Source: Pseudomonas sp. CCC3.1 (GTDB lineage: Bacteria > Pseudomonadota > Gammaproteobacteria > Pseudomonadales > Pseudomonadaceae). From it: a stretch of 64,000 nucleotides of DNA. This document shows, piece by piece, positions 1 to 8,440 of this stretch. Location of the stretch: positions 2,418,001-2,482,000 of the forward strand of contig NZ_CP133778.1 in the NCBI RefSeq assembly GCF_034347405.1. Reading direction: 5' to 3'. The notes beneath the pieces were generated by a model. It was not told the DNA's origin. It worked only from the letters and a program-made list of their open reading frames with translations, and did not search any database. The position numbers and the translations under genes were made by a program. The stretch's first letter is position 1, and each line of letters begins with the position of its first letter.

Positions 1-62
1 GGACGAGGTTCTGGCGTCACGGGTAAATTGCCCATCCGACTGTGTCCAGGGTTGTCGTCACC

Positions 63-470
63 ATGAGTGATCGTCAGATCATTGTTCCAGATTCCATGAA
101 ATTGCTTTCTGATCGTGCTGGCTACGCGCCAGCGGTGAAAGTAGGTGCAACGTTGTATTGCGCAGGCCAAGTCGGTCGTACGCCTGAATTGGCCGTGATT
201 GATGACCCGAAGCAGCAGTTTTTGGCCGCGTGGGAAAACCTGCGGCTTGTGCTTGCAGCGGGCGGATGCGGGTTTGAGGACGTGGTCGAAATGACCACTT
301 ATCACGTCGACATGCAGCGCCACATGCCTGTGTTCAGAGAGGTGAAGGACGCCGTGTTTCCCAGGAACCTCTGTGCATGGACCTGTATTGGCGTCAGCGA
401 ACTCGCAAAGCCAGGGCTGCTGGTTGAAATCAAGTGCATTGCCGTGCAGCGATCAACGCTAAACCCTTGA
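63..470 (+). CDS. RidA/YjgF-family enamine deaminase
   Basis: This 135-aa protein matches the RidA/YER057c/UK114 family, small trimeric enzymes that hydrolyse reactive enamine/imine intermediates of amino-acid metabolism. Family hallmarks visible are the G-x-LYCAGQVG strand, the QFLAAWENLRLVLAAGGCGFEDVVEMTTYHVD helix-strand unit spread over residues about 55-85, and a C-terminal LLVEIKCIA strand. The frame is open from a GTG at 42, but the ATG at 63 gives the usual family length and has an AGGG upstream. It is a stand-alone gene 62 nt before the next one. The exact substrate cannot be told; several RidA subfamilies lack the deaminase arginine. Confidence 0.85.
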   Translation: MSDRQIIVPDSMKLLSDRAGYAPAVKVGATLYCAGQVGRTPELAVIDDPKQQFLAAWENLRLVLAAGGCGFEDVVEMTTYHVDMQRHMPVFREVKDAVFPRNLCAWTCIGVSELAKPGLLVEIKCIAVQRSTLNP

Positions 471-532
471 GGCATCCCCACCTCTGCATTTGCATGCTAT
501 AAACAGCGCCCAAAAAAAGGGAGCTACAGCCA

Positions 533-1090
533 ATGGATATCAAATGCTCAGTGTTTATCGCAGCCAGCGTTGACGGTTTTATCGCCAGGTCGGATGGCGA
601 TATTGAGTGGCTTCACCAGCCCGAGTACGAGTGTCCGACGTTGAAGGGGCTCAGTTACGACGAATTTATGGCCAGCGTCGATGGCTTGGTCATGGGTCGT
701 AAAACCCTGGACAAGGTGTTGTCCTTTCCAGACTGGCCCTATGAAAACAAGCCGGTCATTGTGCTTTCCCGCCTGGGTGTGACGCTGCCGGAATCATTGC
801 ACGGCAAGGTCGATGTGCTGGCGGGCGATCCGGCCTTTATCGCTGAACAATTGGCGGCCCGTGGCATGAAGCATCTGTATATAGATGGCGGGCAAACCAT
901 TCAGGCATTTCTTGGCGCCGGGCTGATCAACGAGATCACTATCACGCGCATTCCGGTGTTGCTGGGCAGGGGCATCTCCTTGTTTGGCCCGTTGGGTGAT
1001 GAGCAGTCTTTACGTCATATCGAGTCGTCGGTGTCTGATAACGGGTTTGTCCAGAGTCGCTATCAAGTAGTGCCGCGCACGGCTAACTGA
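533..1090 (+). CDS. RibD C-terminal-domain (dihydrofolate reductase-like) protein
   Basis: A 185-aa single-domain protein of the RibD-C/dihydrofolate reductase fold. It opens with KCSVFIAASVDGFIAR, has the GLVMGRKTLDKVL motif near residue 55, and a cofactor loop HLYIDGGQTIQAFL near residue 125. These small YyaP/YwjB-like proteins are probable NADPH reductases with unknown substrate. A GGGAG site precedes the ATG. Its 3' end overlaps the convergent MFS gene by 28 nt. It is not a bifunctional RibD because the deaminase domain is missing. Confidence 0.8.
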   Translation: MDIKCSVFIAASVDGFIARSDGDIEWLHQPEYECPTLKGLSYDEFMASVDGLVMGRKTLDKVLSFPDWPYENKPVIVLSRLGVTLPESLHGKVDVLAGDPAFIAEQLAARGMKHLYIDGGQTIQAFLGAGLINEITITRIPVLLGRGISLFGPLGDEQSLRHIESSVSDNGFVQSRYQVVPRTAN

Positions 1091-2328
1091 ATGCTGTTTT
1101 TATGAACGGCGGGCATGCACCTTAGCGTCAAGCCCCAAAAAAACAGCGCGGCCAGACTGACGCCTCCACCCAGCACGCACACGCCCGTCCAGCCATACAT
1201 TGCGTAAAGGCTGGTCGAGGCGAGGGCGCCCAGCCCGCTGCCAACGGCATAAAAAAGCATGTAGCAGCCGACCACTCGACTGTGTGAGCCGGGCCGTGCG
1301 CTGAAAATCATGCTCTGATTGGTCACATGAATTGCTTGCGCGCCCAAATCCAGAATGACCACGCCGATCACCAGCCACGCGATTGAATAGGGTGTGAGCC
1401 AAAGCATCAGCCAGGCAAGCATCAGCAGCGCCAGTGACACGCCGGTTGTCCATTGCCCCAACCCTCTGTCCGCCAATATGCCTGCGCGAGCGGCCGCCAA
1501 AGCACCGACAACGCCTACGAGCCCAAACGTTCCTATTGTGGTGTGAGAAAAGGAGTAGGGCGGGTGGGTCAGCAGAAACACCAGCGCGCTCCAGAAAATG
1601 CTCAGGACCGCAAAAATAAACAGCGCAAGCATGCCGCGGATTTGCAGAATCCGGTCGTGTTTGAGCAACGTAAACATTGAGGCAAGCAGCTTGGGGTACG
1701 CCATTGGCGCGCCTGATGGACGCTGCGGCACAAGGGTTTTGCAGAGAGTAAGGGCCAACGCCATCATCGCCAGCGACGCGCCCAGATACACCCAGCGCCA
1801 CCCTGCAACGTCAGCGATAAGTCCGGCAGTCACGCGGGACAGCAACAGACCGATCACCACCCCGCCCTGAACCGTTCCCACCACACGGCCGCGTTCTTGC
1901 GGCAGGCAAGCGGTCGCGGCATAGGCAATCAGGCCTTGGGTCATGGCGGTGCCCATAAGGCCAATGACCAGCATGCTTAACAGCATCAATGCCGGGGAAT
2001 GCGTGAGGCTGACGCAGAATAGCCCGCCGATCAATGCGACGATTTGCATCAACATCAAGGCGCGCCGGTCCATCTGGTCACCCAGCGGCACAATGAGCAG
2101 CAGCGCCAGCACGCTGCCGACCTGAGTCGCCGTCATCACCCCGCCAACAGCAGCGGGGCTAATGGCAAAGTCCGCGGCTACTTGATCCAGTAGAGGTTGG
2201 GCGTAGTAGACGTTAGCCACACTCAAGCCGCTGGCGCAGGCAAACAACCCTATCAAGCCGCGTGACATGGGCGTGTTGATGGCATCAGAGGGTAAGGTAG
2301 GCAGCGAATGACAGTGATCAAGGGGCAT
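1063..2328 (-). CDS. MFS efflux transporter (DHA1-like)
   Basis: A 421-aa major facilitator protein with about 12 hydrophobic segments. The N-terminal half has ANVYYAQPLLDQVAADF followed by the loop 2-3 motif PLGDQMDRRALML. The third helix region is GTAMTQGLIAYAA, typical of drug/sugar efflux proteins. The frame extends upstream to a TTG at 2343, but the ATG at 2328 is the more plausible start. It is divergent from an HxlR regulator 120 nt away with an inverted repeat between them, so HxlR control is a reasonable inference. Substrate unknown. Confidence 0.8.
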   Translation of the reverse strand: MPLDHCHSLPTLPSDAINTPMSRGLIGLFACASGLSVANVYYAQPLLDQVAADFAISPAAVGGVMTATQVGSVLALLLIVPLGDQMDRRALMLMQIVALIGGLFCVSLTHSPALMLLSMLVIGLMGTAMTQGLIAYAATACLPQERGRVVGTVQGGVVIGLLLSRVTAGLIADVAGWRWVYLGASLAMMALALTLCKTLVPQRPSGAPMAYPKLLASMFTLLKHDRILQIRGMLALFIFAVLSIFWSALVFLLTHPPYSFSHTTIGTFGLVGVVGALAAARAGILADRGLGQWTTGVSLALLMLAWLMLWLTPYSIAWLVIGVVILDLGAQAIHVTNQSMIFSARPGSHSRVVGCYMLFYAVGSGLGALASTSLYAMYGWTGVCVLGGGVSLAALFFWGLTLRCMPAVHKNSIQLAVRGTT

Positions 2329-2359
2329 GGACGAGTCTCGCAAAAAGAAGTCTCAAATA

Positions 2360-2391
2360 AAGACTGATAGAATTCTAGGCTTGCCAGTCTT
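2360..2391. promoter_or_regulatory. Inverted repeat between MFS gene and hxlR-type gene, likely operator
   Basis: AAGACTG at 2360-2366 and CAGTCTT at 2385-2391 form a perfect 7-bp inverted repeat with an 18-nt spacer. It lies in the divergent intergenic region between the MFS pump and the HxlR regulator. HxlR-family dimers bind such dyads, so this is a candidate shared operator. It is inferred from position and symmetry only. Confidence 0.45.
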
Positions 2392-2446
2392 AAAATGAAA
2401 CTGCTTTTTTGGGGCCGATCGCCAATCCACTACAAGAGGAGTCTGT

Positions 2447-2893
2447 ATGACCCAGCAGCAGGCTAATAGCGCTCAAACGTGCCCCGTGGCACGAACCGTA
2501 GACTTGATCGGGGATCGCTGGTCATTGTTGATCGTGCGCGACGCGTTTGATGGTGTTCGCCGTTTTGGCGATTTTCAAAGTGGCTTGGGCGTCGCTCGCA
2601 GTGTCTTGACCCATCGCCTTAAAGCCCTGGTCGAGGCTGGCATTCTGCACGTGCAACCGGCCTCTGATGGCACCTCGTATCAGGAGTACGTGCTGACGGC
2701 CAAAGGCCAGAGTCTGTTTACGTTGGTCGTGGCTTTGCGCCAATGGGGCGAGCAACATCTGTTCGGGCCGCACGAAGCACATTCGCGGCTGCTGGAGACC
2801 GCTACAGAGCAACCTCTGCCTTTAATGCAACCCATTGCCGCAGATGGACGAGTGATTACCCCTGAGCAAACCCGTGTCGACAAAGACGTGTGA
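2447..2893 (+). CDS. HxlR-family transcriptional regulator
   Basis: A 148-aa winged-helix regulator. The HxlR signature is clear: CPVARTVDLIGDRWSLLIVRD (about residues 12-32), the RFGDFQSGLGVARSVLTHRLKALVEAGIL helix-turn-helix spread over about residues 38-67, and a YVLTAKGQSL wing. The cysteine at the start of the domain is the position used by redox- or aldehyde-sensing HxlR proteins. AGAGGAG precedes the ATG. It most likely controls the divergent MFS pump. Confidence 0.9.
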   Translation: MTQQQANSAQTCPVARTVDLIGDRWSLLIVRDAFDGVRRFGDFQSGLGVARSVLTHRLKALVEAGILHVQPASDGTSYQEYVLTAKGQSLFTLVVALRQWGEQHLFGPHEAHSRLLETATEQPLPLMQPIAADGRVITPEQTRVDKDV

Positions 2894-2974
2894 TGGCCCG
2901 CGAGTGTTCAAAGGGCAATCAGCTGAGTAACATCCATGCGCAATTCGTCACACATTCAACCAAGGAAATTTCAT

Positions 2975-3271
2975 ATGGACGTGCAGTGCACATCAATCGA
3001 CGACGTTCGACAACGCATTGATCTCATCGACCGCGACATCGTGGCTTTGCTCGCTCAGCGTGGGCAACTGGTGACTCAGGCCGCGGCATTCAAGAAGACC
3101 ACTGACGATGTCCGCGCCCCGGCGAGGGTCGAGCAGGTCATCGCTAAAGTACGCACAATTGCATCCGATGCCGGGGCCTCGCCCGAGGTGGTCGAGCGCG
3201 TTTACAGAGCCATGATCAGCGCGTTTATCGATGAAGAACTGAGCGTCCATGCCGCACTGGCGAAAGAGTAA
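2975..3271 (+). CDS. Chorismate mutase, AroQ type (small monofunctional)
   Basis: A 98-aa all-helical protein of the AroQ/PchB fold. It has DVRQRIDLIDRDIVALLAQR followed by QAAAFKK and a distal RVEQVIAKVR helix, supplying the usual Arg/Lys set for a chorismate or isochorismate substrate. AAGGA lies 8 nt before the ATG at 2975, so this start is preferred over the upstream in-frame ATG at 2936. No shikimate gene is adjacent, so it is likely an accessory mutase. An isochorismate pyruvate-lyase-like role cannot be excluded from sequence alone. Confidence 0.8.
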   Translation: MDVQCTSIDDVRQRIDLIDRDIVALLAQRGQLVTQAAAFKKTTDDVRAPARVEQVIAKVRTIASDAGASPEVVERVYRAMISAFIDEELSVHAALAKE

Positions 3272-3303
3272 TGGCTTGCGAAACACCCTCGGCTGATAGC
3301 CCC

Positions 3304-4197
3304 TCACGTTTGGTGATGCGCCACCAGAAAATCGACAAATGCCCGCACGCGTGCGGGCATCGCCGCTCCGCCGACGAACACGGCGTGAATCGGCTCCCGG
3401 TCTCCGGGGTTGTAAGCTTCAAGAAGGGGCACCAGATGGCCGCTTTTAAGGTCGTCTGCCACGCTGAATGCGCCGATGCGTGCGATGCCAGCCCCCAGCT
3501 TGGCGAACTGTGACAGCGCCTCTCCACTGTTGCCTTCGATCGTGCCGGCAACTTTCAGTGAAAAATCGCGCCCGTCCTGGCGAAACGGCCAATCACAAAC
3601 TGCCCGGCGGAAGTTGAAGCGCAGGCAGTTGTGCTGGAGTAAGTCATGCGGTTCAAGGGGCGTGCCGTGACGTGCCAGATAGGCTGGCGAAGCCGCGATG
3701 ACCTGCCCGGTGGAGCCGATCAGGCGAGCAGTTAAAGGGCTGTCGGCCAACTGGCCAAAGCGAATCGCAACGTCGGTTTGCCCACCCAGCACATCCACGA
3801 GCTCGTCCCCTAACACTAAATCGACCACGATGGCGGGGTAGCGTGCGCTGAACGCGGCAACCAGCGGCACGATCGAGAGGCGCCCGTGTGCAAGCGACGC
3901 ACTGACCCTCAAGCGCCCTCGGGGCACGCCCTGATCGGTGATCGCATCCTCGACTTCAGCCATGTCCGCTAGGATCCGCCGCGCGCCGCGCAGGTACGCT
4001 TCGCCCTCGGCGGTGAAGGTGATTGCGCGGGTGGTGCGCAGCAGTAGGCGGGTACCTATTCGCTGCTCTGTGCGGGCGATGATGCGGCTGACCGACGACG
4101 GCGTAAGGTTCAAGGCACGAGCCGCGCCCGACAGACTGCCTTGTTCCGCGACCATGGCGAACACCGCCATCTCGCCCGAGCGACCGCTGATGTCCAT
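3304..4197 (-). CDS. LysR-family transcriptional regulator
   Basis: A 297-aa LysR regulator. The N-terminal winged HTH reads MAVFAMVAEQGSLSGAARAL then TPSSVSRIIARTEQRIGTRL (residues 10-55). The effector domain begins near residue 90 (GRLRVSASLAHGRLSIVPLV). It is divergent from the MFS gene starting at 4292 with a 94-nt gap, which is its probable target. It belongs to the CrgA-like group common beside efflux pumps. Confidence 0.88.
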   Translation of the reverse strand: MDISGRSGEMAVFAMVAEQGSLSGAARALNLTPSSVSRIIARTEQRIGTRLLLRTTRAITFTAEGEAYLRGARRILADMAEVEDAITDQGVPRGRLRVSASLAHGRLSIVPLVAAFSARYPAIVVDLVLGDELVDVLGGQTDVAIRFGQLADSPLTARLIGSTGQVIAASPAYLARHGTPLEPHDLLQHNCLRFNFRRAVCDWPFRQDGRDFSLKVAGTIEGNSGEALSQFAKLGAGIARIGAFSVADDLKSGHLVPLLEAYNPGDREPIHAVFVGGAAMPARVRAFVDFLVAHHQT

Positions 4198-4291
4198 TTG
4201 TGCGCTCCACGCAAAGCTGTAGTGCCCTGTCGAGGGCTACTGCTGAAAAAGGCGGGATTGTAGCATTTGACACACAGATGAGGAGTCAAGC

Positions 4292-5470
4292 ATGCGTATC
4301 AATCCACCCCTTGTAGCATTGTCCATCGGTGCCTTTGGCATCGGAGTCACAGAGTTTGCACCCATGGGCATGTTGCCCGGTATCGCCAGCGATTTGGGCG
4401 TATCCATTCCTGCCGCCGGCTTGCTGGTGAGTGCCTACGCCATGGGCGTACTGATCGGCGCGCCGATCATGACCCTCGCCACGGCCCGAGTGCCACGGCG
4501 TCACCTGTTGGTCGGCCTGATGGCGATCTTCACCCTGGGTAACCTGCTGTCGGCGTTGGCCGCTGACTACCAGACCTTACTGATCGCTCGACTGGTGACA
4601 TCGCTGAACCACGGCGCATTTTTTGGCATTGGCTCAATCGTCGCCGCCAGTGTGGTCGCCCCAGACAAGCGCGCTGGAGCTGTGGCCGCGATGTTTCTGG
4701 GGTTGACCCTGGCGACCATCGGGGGCGTGCCCCTGGCCACCTGGTTTGGCGAAAACTTTGGTTGGCGTACGGCGTTTTGGGGCATCAGCGGGCTCGGCGC
4801 GATCGTCATGGCCGCCCTGTGGTGGGCGTTGCCGAACGCACCGGCCCCTAAAGGAGGTGGTCTGATGGCCGAAATTCGCGTGCTGGGTCGCGGGCCGGTG
4901 CTGGCCGCGTTGGCGCTGACGGTGGTGGGCTCCAGTGCGATGTTTACTGTGTTTACCTACATCGCGCCGATTCTGCGGGATGTGACACAGGCCTCGACCA
5001 ACTTCATCACCGGGATGCTCGTACTGTTCGGTATCGGCTTGACCCTTGGAAACATCTGGGGCGGCAAGTCTGCGGACCGTTCAGTGAACCGCACCTTGAT
5101 AACCTCGCTGGTGGTACTGATTGCCGTGCTGCTGGCTTTCTCAGTGCTCATGCAATGGCCGATTCCCGCCGCCTTGTCGATTATCGTGTGGGGGGCCGCG
5201 AGTTTTGCGTTGGTACCACCGTTGCAAATGCGCGTGATGGAAGCAGCCAAAGATGCCCCCAACCTGGCCTCCGCGATGAACATCGGCGCGTTCAACTTCG
5301 GCAACGCCATCGGCGCAGCGTTGGGCGGCGCGGTGCTCAATGCAGGGCTGGGGTATCCGGCTATTTCGCTGACTGGCGCAATGATGGCGGGCTTGGGGCT
5401 GCTGATGGTGCTGGGCCTGAGCTGGCGCTCGCAGCGTGCGAAGTATCAACTCCAGCACTTGGGCCAGTGA
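4292..5470 (+). CDS. MFS efflux transporter (DHA1, AraJ/YdeA-like)
   Basis: A 392-aa 12-helix MFS protein. Features are FGIGVTEFAPMGMLPGIASDLGVS in helix 1, TARVPRRHLL in loop 2-3, and the MTSLNHGAFFGIGSI-like helix 4 typical of the DHA1 group that includes AraJ and chloramphenicol/arabinose exporters. A GAGGAG site sits 7 nt before the ATG. It is divergent from a LysR gene. The exported compound is unknown. Confidence 0.82.
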   Translation: MRINPPLVALSIGAFGIGVTEFAPMGMLPGIASDLGVSIPAAGLLVSAYAMGVLIGAPIMTLATARVPRRHLLVGLMAIFTLGNLLSALAADYQTLLIARLVTSLNHGAFFGIGSIVAASVVAPDKRAGAVAAMFLGLTLATIGGVPLATWFGENFGWRTAFWGISGLGAIVMAALWWALPNAPAPKGGGLMAEIRVLGRGPVLAALALTVVGSSAMFTVFTYIAPILRDVTQASTNFITGMLVLFGIGLTLGNIWGGKSADRSVNRTLITSLVVLIAVLLAFSVLMQWPIPAALSIIVWGAASFALVPPLQMRVMEAAKDAPNLASAMNIGAFNFGNAIGAALGGAVLNAGLGYPAISLTGAMMAGLGLLMVLGLSWRSQRAKYQLQHLGQ

Positions 5471-5579
5471 CTCACGCGCCTGTGGCATTCAGTGGCTGAC
5501 TGTGGTGTGCTGTCGGCATCGCGCCCAGTGTTTATAAGGGCGCAGGTCATCTCAGTAAACAACCGATGAGGTCCGTCTC

Positions 5580-6419
5580 TTGAGTAAAGCGCCCTATATT
5601 CCGCCCAAAGTCTGGATTAACGAAACACCTTCTGGCGGCCATTTTGCAAGCATCAATCGTCCGATTGCCGGGCCAACCCATGACAAGGAACTGCCGGTTG
5701 GCAAGCATCCGTTGCAACTCTATTCGCTGGCCACGCCCAATGGGGTGAAGGTGACGATTCTGCTGGAGGAGTTGCTGGCGCTAGGGCATTCGGGCGCTGA
5801 GTATGATGCCTGGTTGATCCGTATCAACGAGGGCGATCAGTTTTCCAGCGGGTTTGTCGATATCAACCCGAACTCCAAAATCCCGGCCTTGCTGGACCGT
5901 AGCGTTGAACCCGCTATTCGGGTGTTCGAGTCAGGTTCAATTCTGCTTTATCTCGCGGAGAAATTCGGGGCTTTTATTCCCGCCGATCTGGCAGGGCGTA
6001 CCGAGACGCTGAACTGGTTGTTCTGGCAAATGGGCGCGGCGCCTTATCTGGGCGGTGGCTTCGGGCATTTCTATGCGTACGCGCCAGAGAAGCTTGAATA
6101 CCCGATCAATCGCTTCACCATGGAGGCCAAGCGACAGCTGGATGTGCTTGATCGTCGCCTGGCGCAGAGCCGTTACCTGGCCGGTGACAGCTATACCATC
6201 GCCGATATCGCCGTCTGGCCTTGGTACGGCCAATTGGTGCGCAACAATGTGTACTCGGCCGCTGAGTTCCTTTCGGCCCACGAATACACTCATTTGCAGC
6301 GTTGGGCCGAGGAAATAGCCAATCGGCCTGCGGTCATTCGTGGGCAACGGGTCAACCGGACCTGGGGCGATGAGGCGAGCCAGGTCGCTGAACGGCATCA
6401 GGCGACCGATCTGGATTGA
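5580..6419 (+). CDS. yghU: YghU-type glutathione transferase/disulfide-bond oxidoreductase
   Basis: A 279-aa nu-class glutathione transferase close to E. coli YghU. The N-terminal extension (KVWINETPSGGHFASINRP and GPTHDKELPVGKHPLQLYSL), the thioredoxin-fold NPNSKIPALLDR and ESGSILLYLAEKFG motifs, and the C-terminal NWLFWQMGAAPYLGGGFGHFY region all match. These enzymes bind two glutathiones and act as disulfide-bond reductases or organic peroxide reductases. The start is a TTG with GAGG 8 nt upstream. It is convergent with trmK. Confidence 0.88.
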   Translation: MSKAPYIPPKVWINETPSGGHFASINRPIAGPTHDKELPVGKHPLQLYSLATPNGVKVTILLEELLALGHSGAEYDAWLIRINEGDQFSSGFVDINPNSKIPALLDRSVEPAIRVFESGSILLYLAEKFGAFIPADLAGRTETLNWLFWQMGAAPYLGGGFGHFYAYAPEKLEYPINRFTMEAKRQLDVLDRRLAQSRYLAGDSYTIADIAVWPWYGQLVRNNVYSAAEFLSAHEYTHLQRWAEEIANRPAVIRGQRVNRTWGDEASQVAERHQATDLD

Positions 6420-6434
6420 AAGGACGTTTGATGG

Positions 6435-7130
6435 TTAAGCCAGCAACTCGGTGATCCAGCGTGCTTGTAGCGTGATGTCTTGCAGCTTCTCTTCGGGCAC
6501 GGCTTGCCGGGCCCGGGTGAGCTGGCTCAAGGTTTTCTGTTTCTCGCACAGGATGCGCTGCCATTTGGCCAGGAACACCGGGGTACGCGCTTGCATCTGC
6601 AGCGGGCCGAAATACAGTTCTTCGGGGCTGTATTTCACTGGCTCGGCAGGCTCGGCGACGATGATTTCGTAGTAGAAGCGGTTTTCTTGCAGAATTTCTT
6701 CGAAGAGGATGCGGTAGTGGTGGTCCATCAACCATTGACGCAACGGCTGTTCGCCGCCATTGGGTTGCAGAATCAGGCGTTCCTCACCGCTCAGGTGTGT
6801 TTTACCGCTGTCGAGGATGTCGCGAATAGTCTCGCCCCCCATGCCGCACAGGCTGATCGCCGTGATCCCGTCTCCCGGCTCAATCGCTGCCAGGTCACTG
6901 GCCAAACGCACGGTGATCGCCTGCTCCAGGTCGTTCTCGTGCACTGTGCGTTGCGCGGCGCGAAAAGGCGTCAATGCAACTTCGCCAGCCACTGCGGCAG
7001 AGATGGCCCCACGGCGCATTAACGCCACCGGCAGATAGCCGTGATCAGAGCCGATATCAGCCAGCCGCGCACCTGCGGGTATGTGTGCTGCCACGCGCTC
7101 CAGGCGCATGGACAATGTGTGTTCGTTCAA
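6435..7130 (-). CDS. trmK: tRNA (adenine-22-N1)-methyltransferase TrmK
   Basis: A 231-aa class I SAM-dependent methyltransferase. The opening SMRLERVAAHIPAGARLADIGSDHGYLPVALM carries motif I, and ISLCGMGGETIRDIL and LQPNGGEQPLRQWLM are typical of the TrmK/YqfN/SpoU-unrelated COG2384 family that makes m1A22 in tRNA. The frame is open to a TTG at 7136, but AAGGA is positioned 7 nt before the TTG at 7130 and only one base before the upstream one. The TTG at 7130 is therefore the better start. Its C-terminal coiled coil (QRILCEKQKTLSQL) is usual. Confidence 0.85.
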   Translation of the reverse strand: MNEHTLSMRLERVAAHIPAGARLADIGSDHGYLPVALMRRGAISAAVAGEVALTPFRAAQRTVHENDLEQAITVRLASDLAAIEPGDGITAISLCGMGGETIRDILDSGKTHLSGEERLILQPNGGEQPLRQWLMDHHYRILFEEILQENRFYYEIIVAEPAEPVKYSPEELYFGPLQMQARTPVFLAKWQRILCEKQKTLSQLTRARQAVPEEKLQDITLQARWITELLA

Positions 7131-7245
7131 CTGCAATTCCTTATTGCCATTAAGGCGAGTGCCACTCTGTTAACGGTTAATGCTGATCAGCCAGGTCACT
7201 GGCGCGAGGTGACTCAATGAGTTACGCCGCCGCAGGCCTGATCGG

Positions 7246-7929
7246 TCAAATTGAATGTTGATTAACCCGTTGAGTCAGTTCTTGTGCCGACTCTTTGCGC
7301 TCTGAGTATCGGTCGATCAGGTCCGGCCGATCCCTCAGTAACAGCGTGAACTTGACCAGTTCCTCCATTACGTCAACCACGCGGTCATATAACGCAGATG
7401 GTTTCATGCGGTTGTCTTCATCAAACTCCAGATAAGCTTTTGGTACTGAGGATTGGTTGGGGATGGTGAACATCCGCATCCAGCGTCCCAGCACGCGCAG
7501 TTGATTCACCACGTTAAACGATTGGGAACCGCCGCTGACCTGCATCACCGCCAATGTTTTACCCTGGGTAGGGCGCACGGCGCCTAACGCCAGCGGCACC
7601 CAGTCTATTTGCGCCTTGAACACGGCCGACATAGCGCCGTGGCGTTCCGGCGAGCACCAGACCTGCCCTTCAGACCACTGCATCAGTTCAAGCAGTTCCT
7701 GGACTTTTGGGTGGTCGGCCGGTGCGTCATCAGGCAGTGGCAACCCGCTGGGGTTGAAGGTGCGGGTCTCGGCGCCAAAGTGTTCGAGCAACCTGGCCGC
7801 TTCCTCGACCAGCAAGCGGCTGAACGAGCGCTCGCGAGTGGATCCATACAGCAGCAGAATCCGGGGTTTGTGGTCGTAGGCGCAGGAGGCCGTTAGCGAT
7901 GTATCGAGATTGGGCAGCAGGGGGATCAT
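7246..7929 (-). CDS. arsH: ArsH, NADPH-dependent FMN reductase of the arsenic operon
   Basis: A 227-aa flavoprotein of the NADPH-dependent FMN reductase family. The FMN phosphate loop is LLYGSTRERSFSRLL (about residues 26-40). The ArsH-specific WSEGQVWCSPERHGAMSAVFKAQIDW follows in pieces around residues 90-112, and SGGSQSFNVVNQLRVLGRWMRM comes later. ArsH oxidises trivalent organoarsenicals and also reduces dyes and iron. It is the last gene of arsRBCH, 11 nt after arsC. Confidence 0.93.
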   Translation of the reverse strand: MIPLLPNLDTSLTASCAYDHKPRILLLYGSTRERSFSRLLVEEAARLLEHFGAETRTFNPSGLPLPDDAPADHPKVQELLELMQWSEGQVWCSPERHGAMSAVFKAQIDWVPLALGAVRPTQGKTLAVMQVSGGSQSFNVVNQLRVLGRWMRMFTIPNQSSVPKAYLEFDEDNRMKPSALYDRVVDVMEELVKFTLLLRDRPDLIDRYSERKESAQELTQRVNQHSI

Positions 7930-7940
7930 GTGGGCTCCGA

Positions 7941-8411
7941 TTACAGGGTACTGATGTGGTCCAGTTGCTGTTTCAATGCTTCGCGGTCAAGTTGAGCCAA
8001 CGGCAGGGCAATGAATGCGCGGCAGCGTGTTTCGATACGGGCCAAGGTTGAGTGAAATGCCGCTGATACGCTCGCTTCATCGTCCACCGTCTCTGACGGG
8101 TCTTCCAACCCCCAGTGGGCTTTGAGTGCCGGGCCGAAGTAGACAGGGCAGGTTTCACCCGCGGCTTTGTCACAGACGGTAATGACAATGTCAGGTGGAT
8201 TGGCTTCAAACGCTTCATTGCCTTTGCTGCTCAACCCGGCGATGTTGATGCCGACTTCTTGCAGCGTGCTCAGCGTGCGCGGGAGCACCTGGCCCTTGGG
8301 GAAACTGCCCGCGCTGAACGCCTGCAAGCCTTTTGGGGCGAGATGATTGAACATGGCTTCGGACAAAATGCTGCGACAACTATTGGCGGTACACATAAAC
8401 AGAACGCGCAT
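7941..8411 (-). CDS. arsC: Arsenate reductase, low-molecular-weight phosphatase type
   Basis: A 156-aa arsenate reductase. The catalytic loop CTANSCRS at residues 7-14 follows the CX5R phosphatase pattern, and the pair of downstream cysteines in VCDKAAGETCPVYF supplies the resolving thiols of the thioredoxin-coupled class. The frame continues 53 codons upstream, but MRVLFMCTANSCRS at 8411 is the family start and has GAGGAAA before it. It lies between arsB and arsH in one operon. Confidence 0.93.
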   Translation of the reverse strand: MRVLFMCTANSCRSILSEAMFNHLAPKGLQAFSAGSFPKGQVLPRTLSTLQEVGINIAGLSSKGNEAFEANPPDIVITVCDKAAGETCPVYFGPALKAHWGLEDPSETVDDEASVSAAFHSTLARIETRCRAFIALPLAQLDREALKQQLDHISTL

Positions 8412-8440
8412 GGTGTTTCCTCTTTTCAGGCGTACAGGGG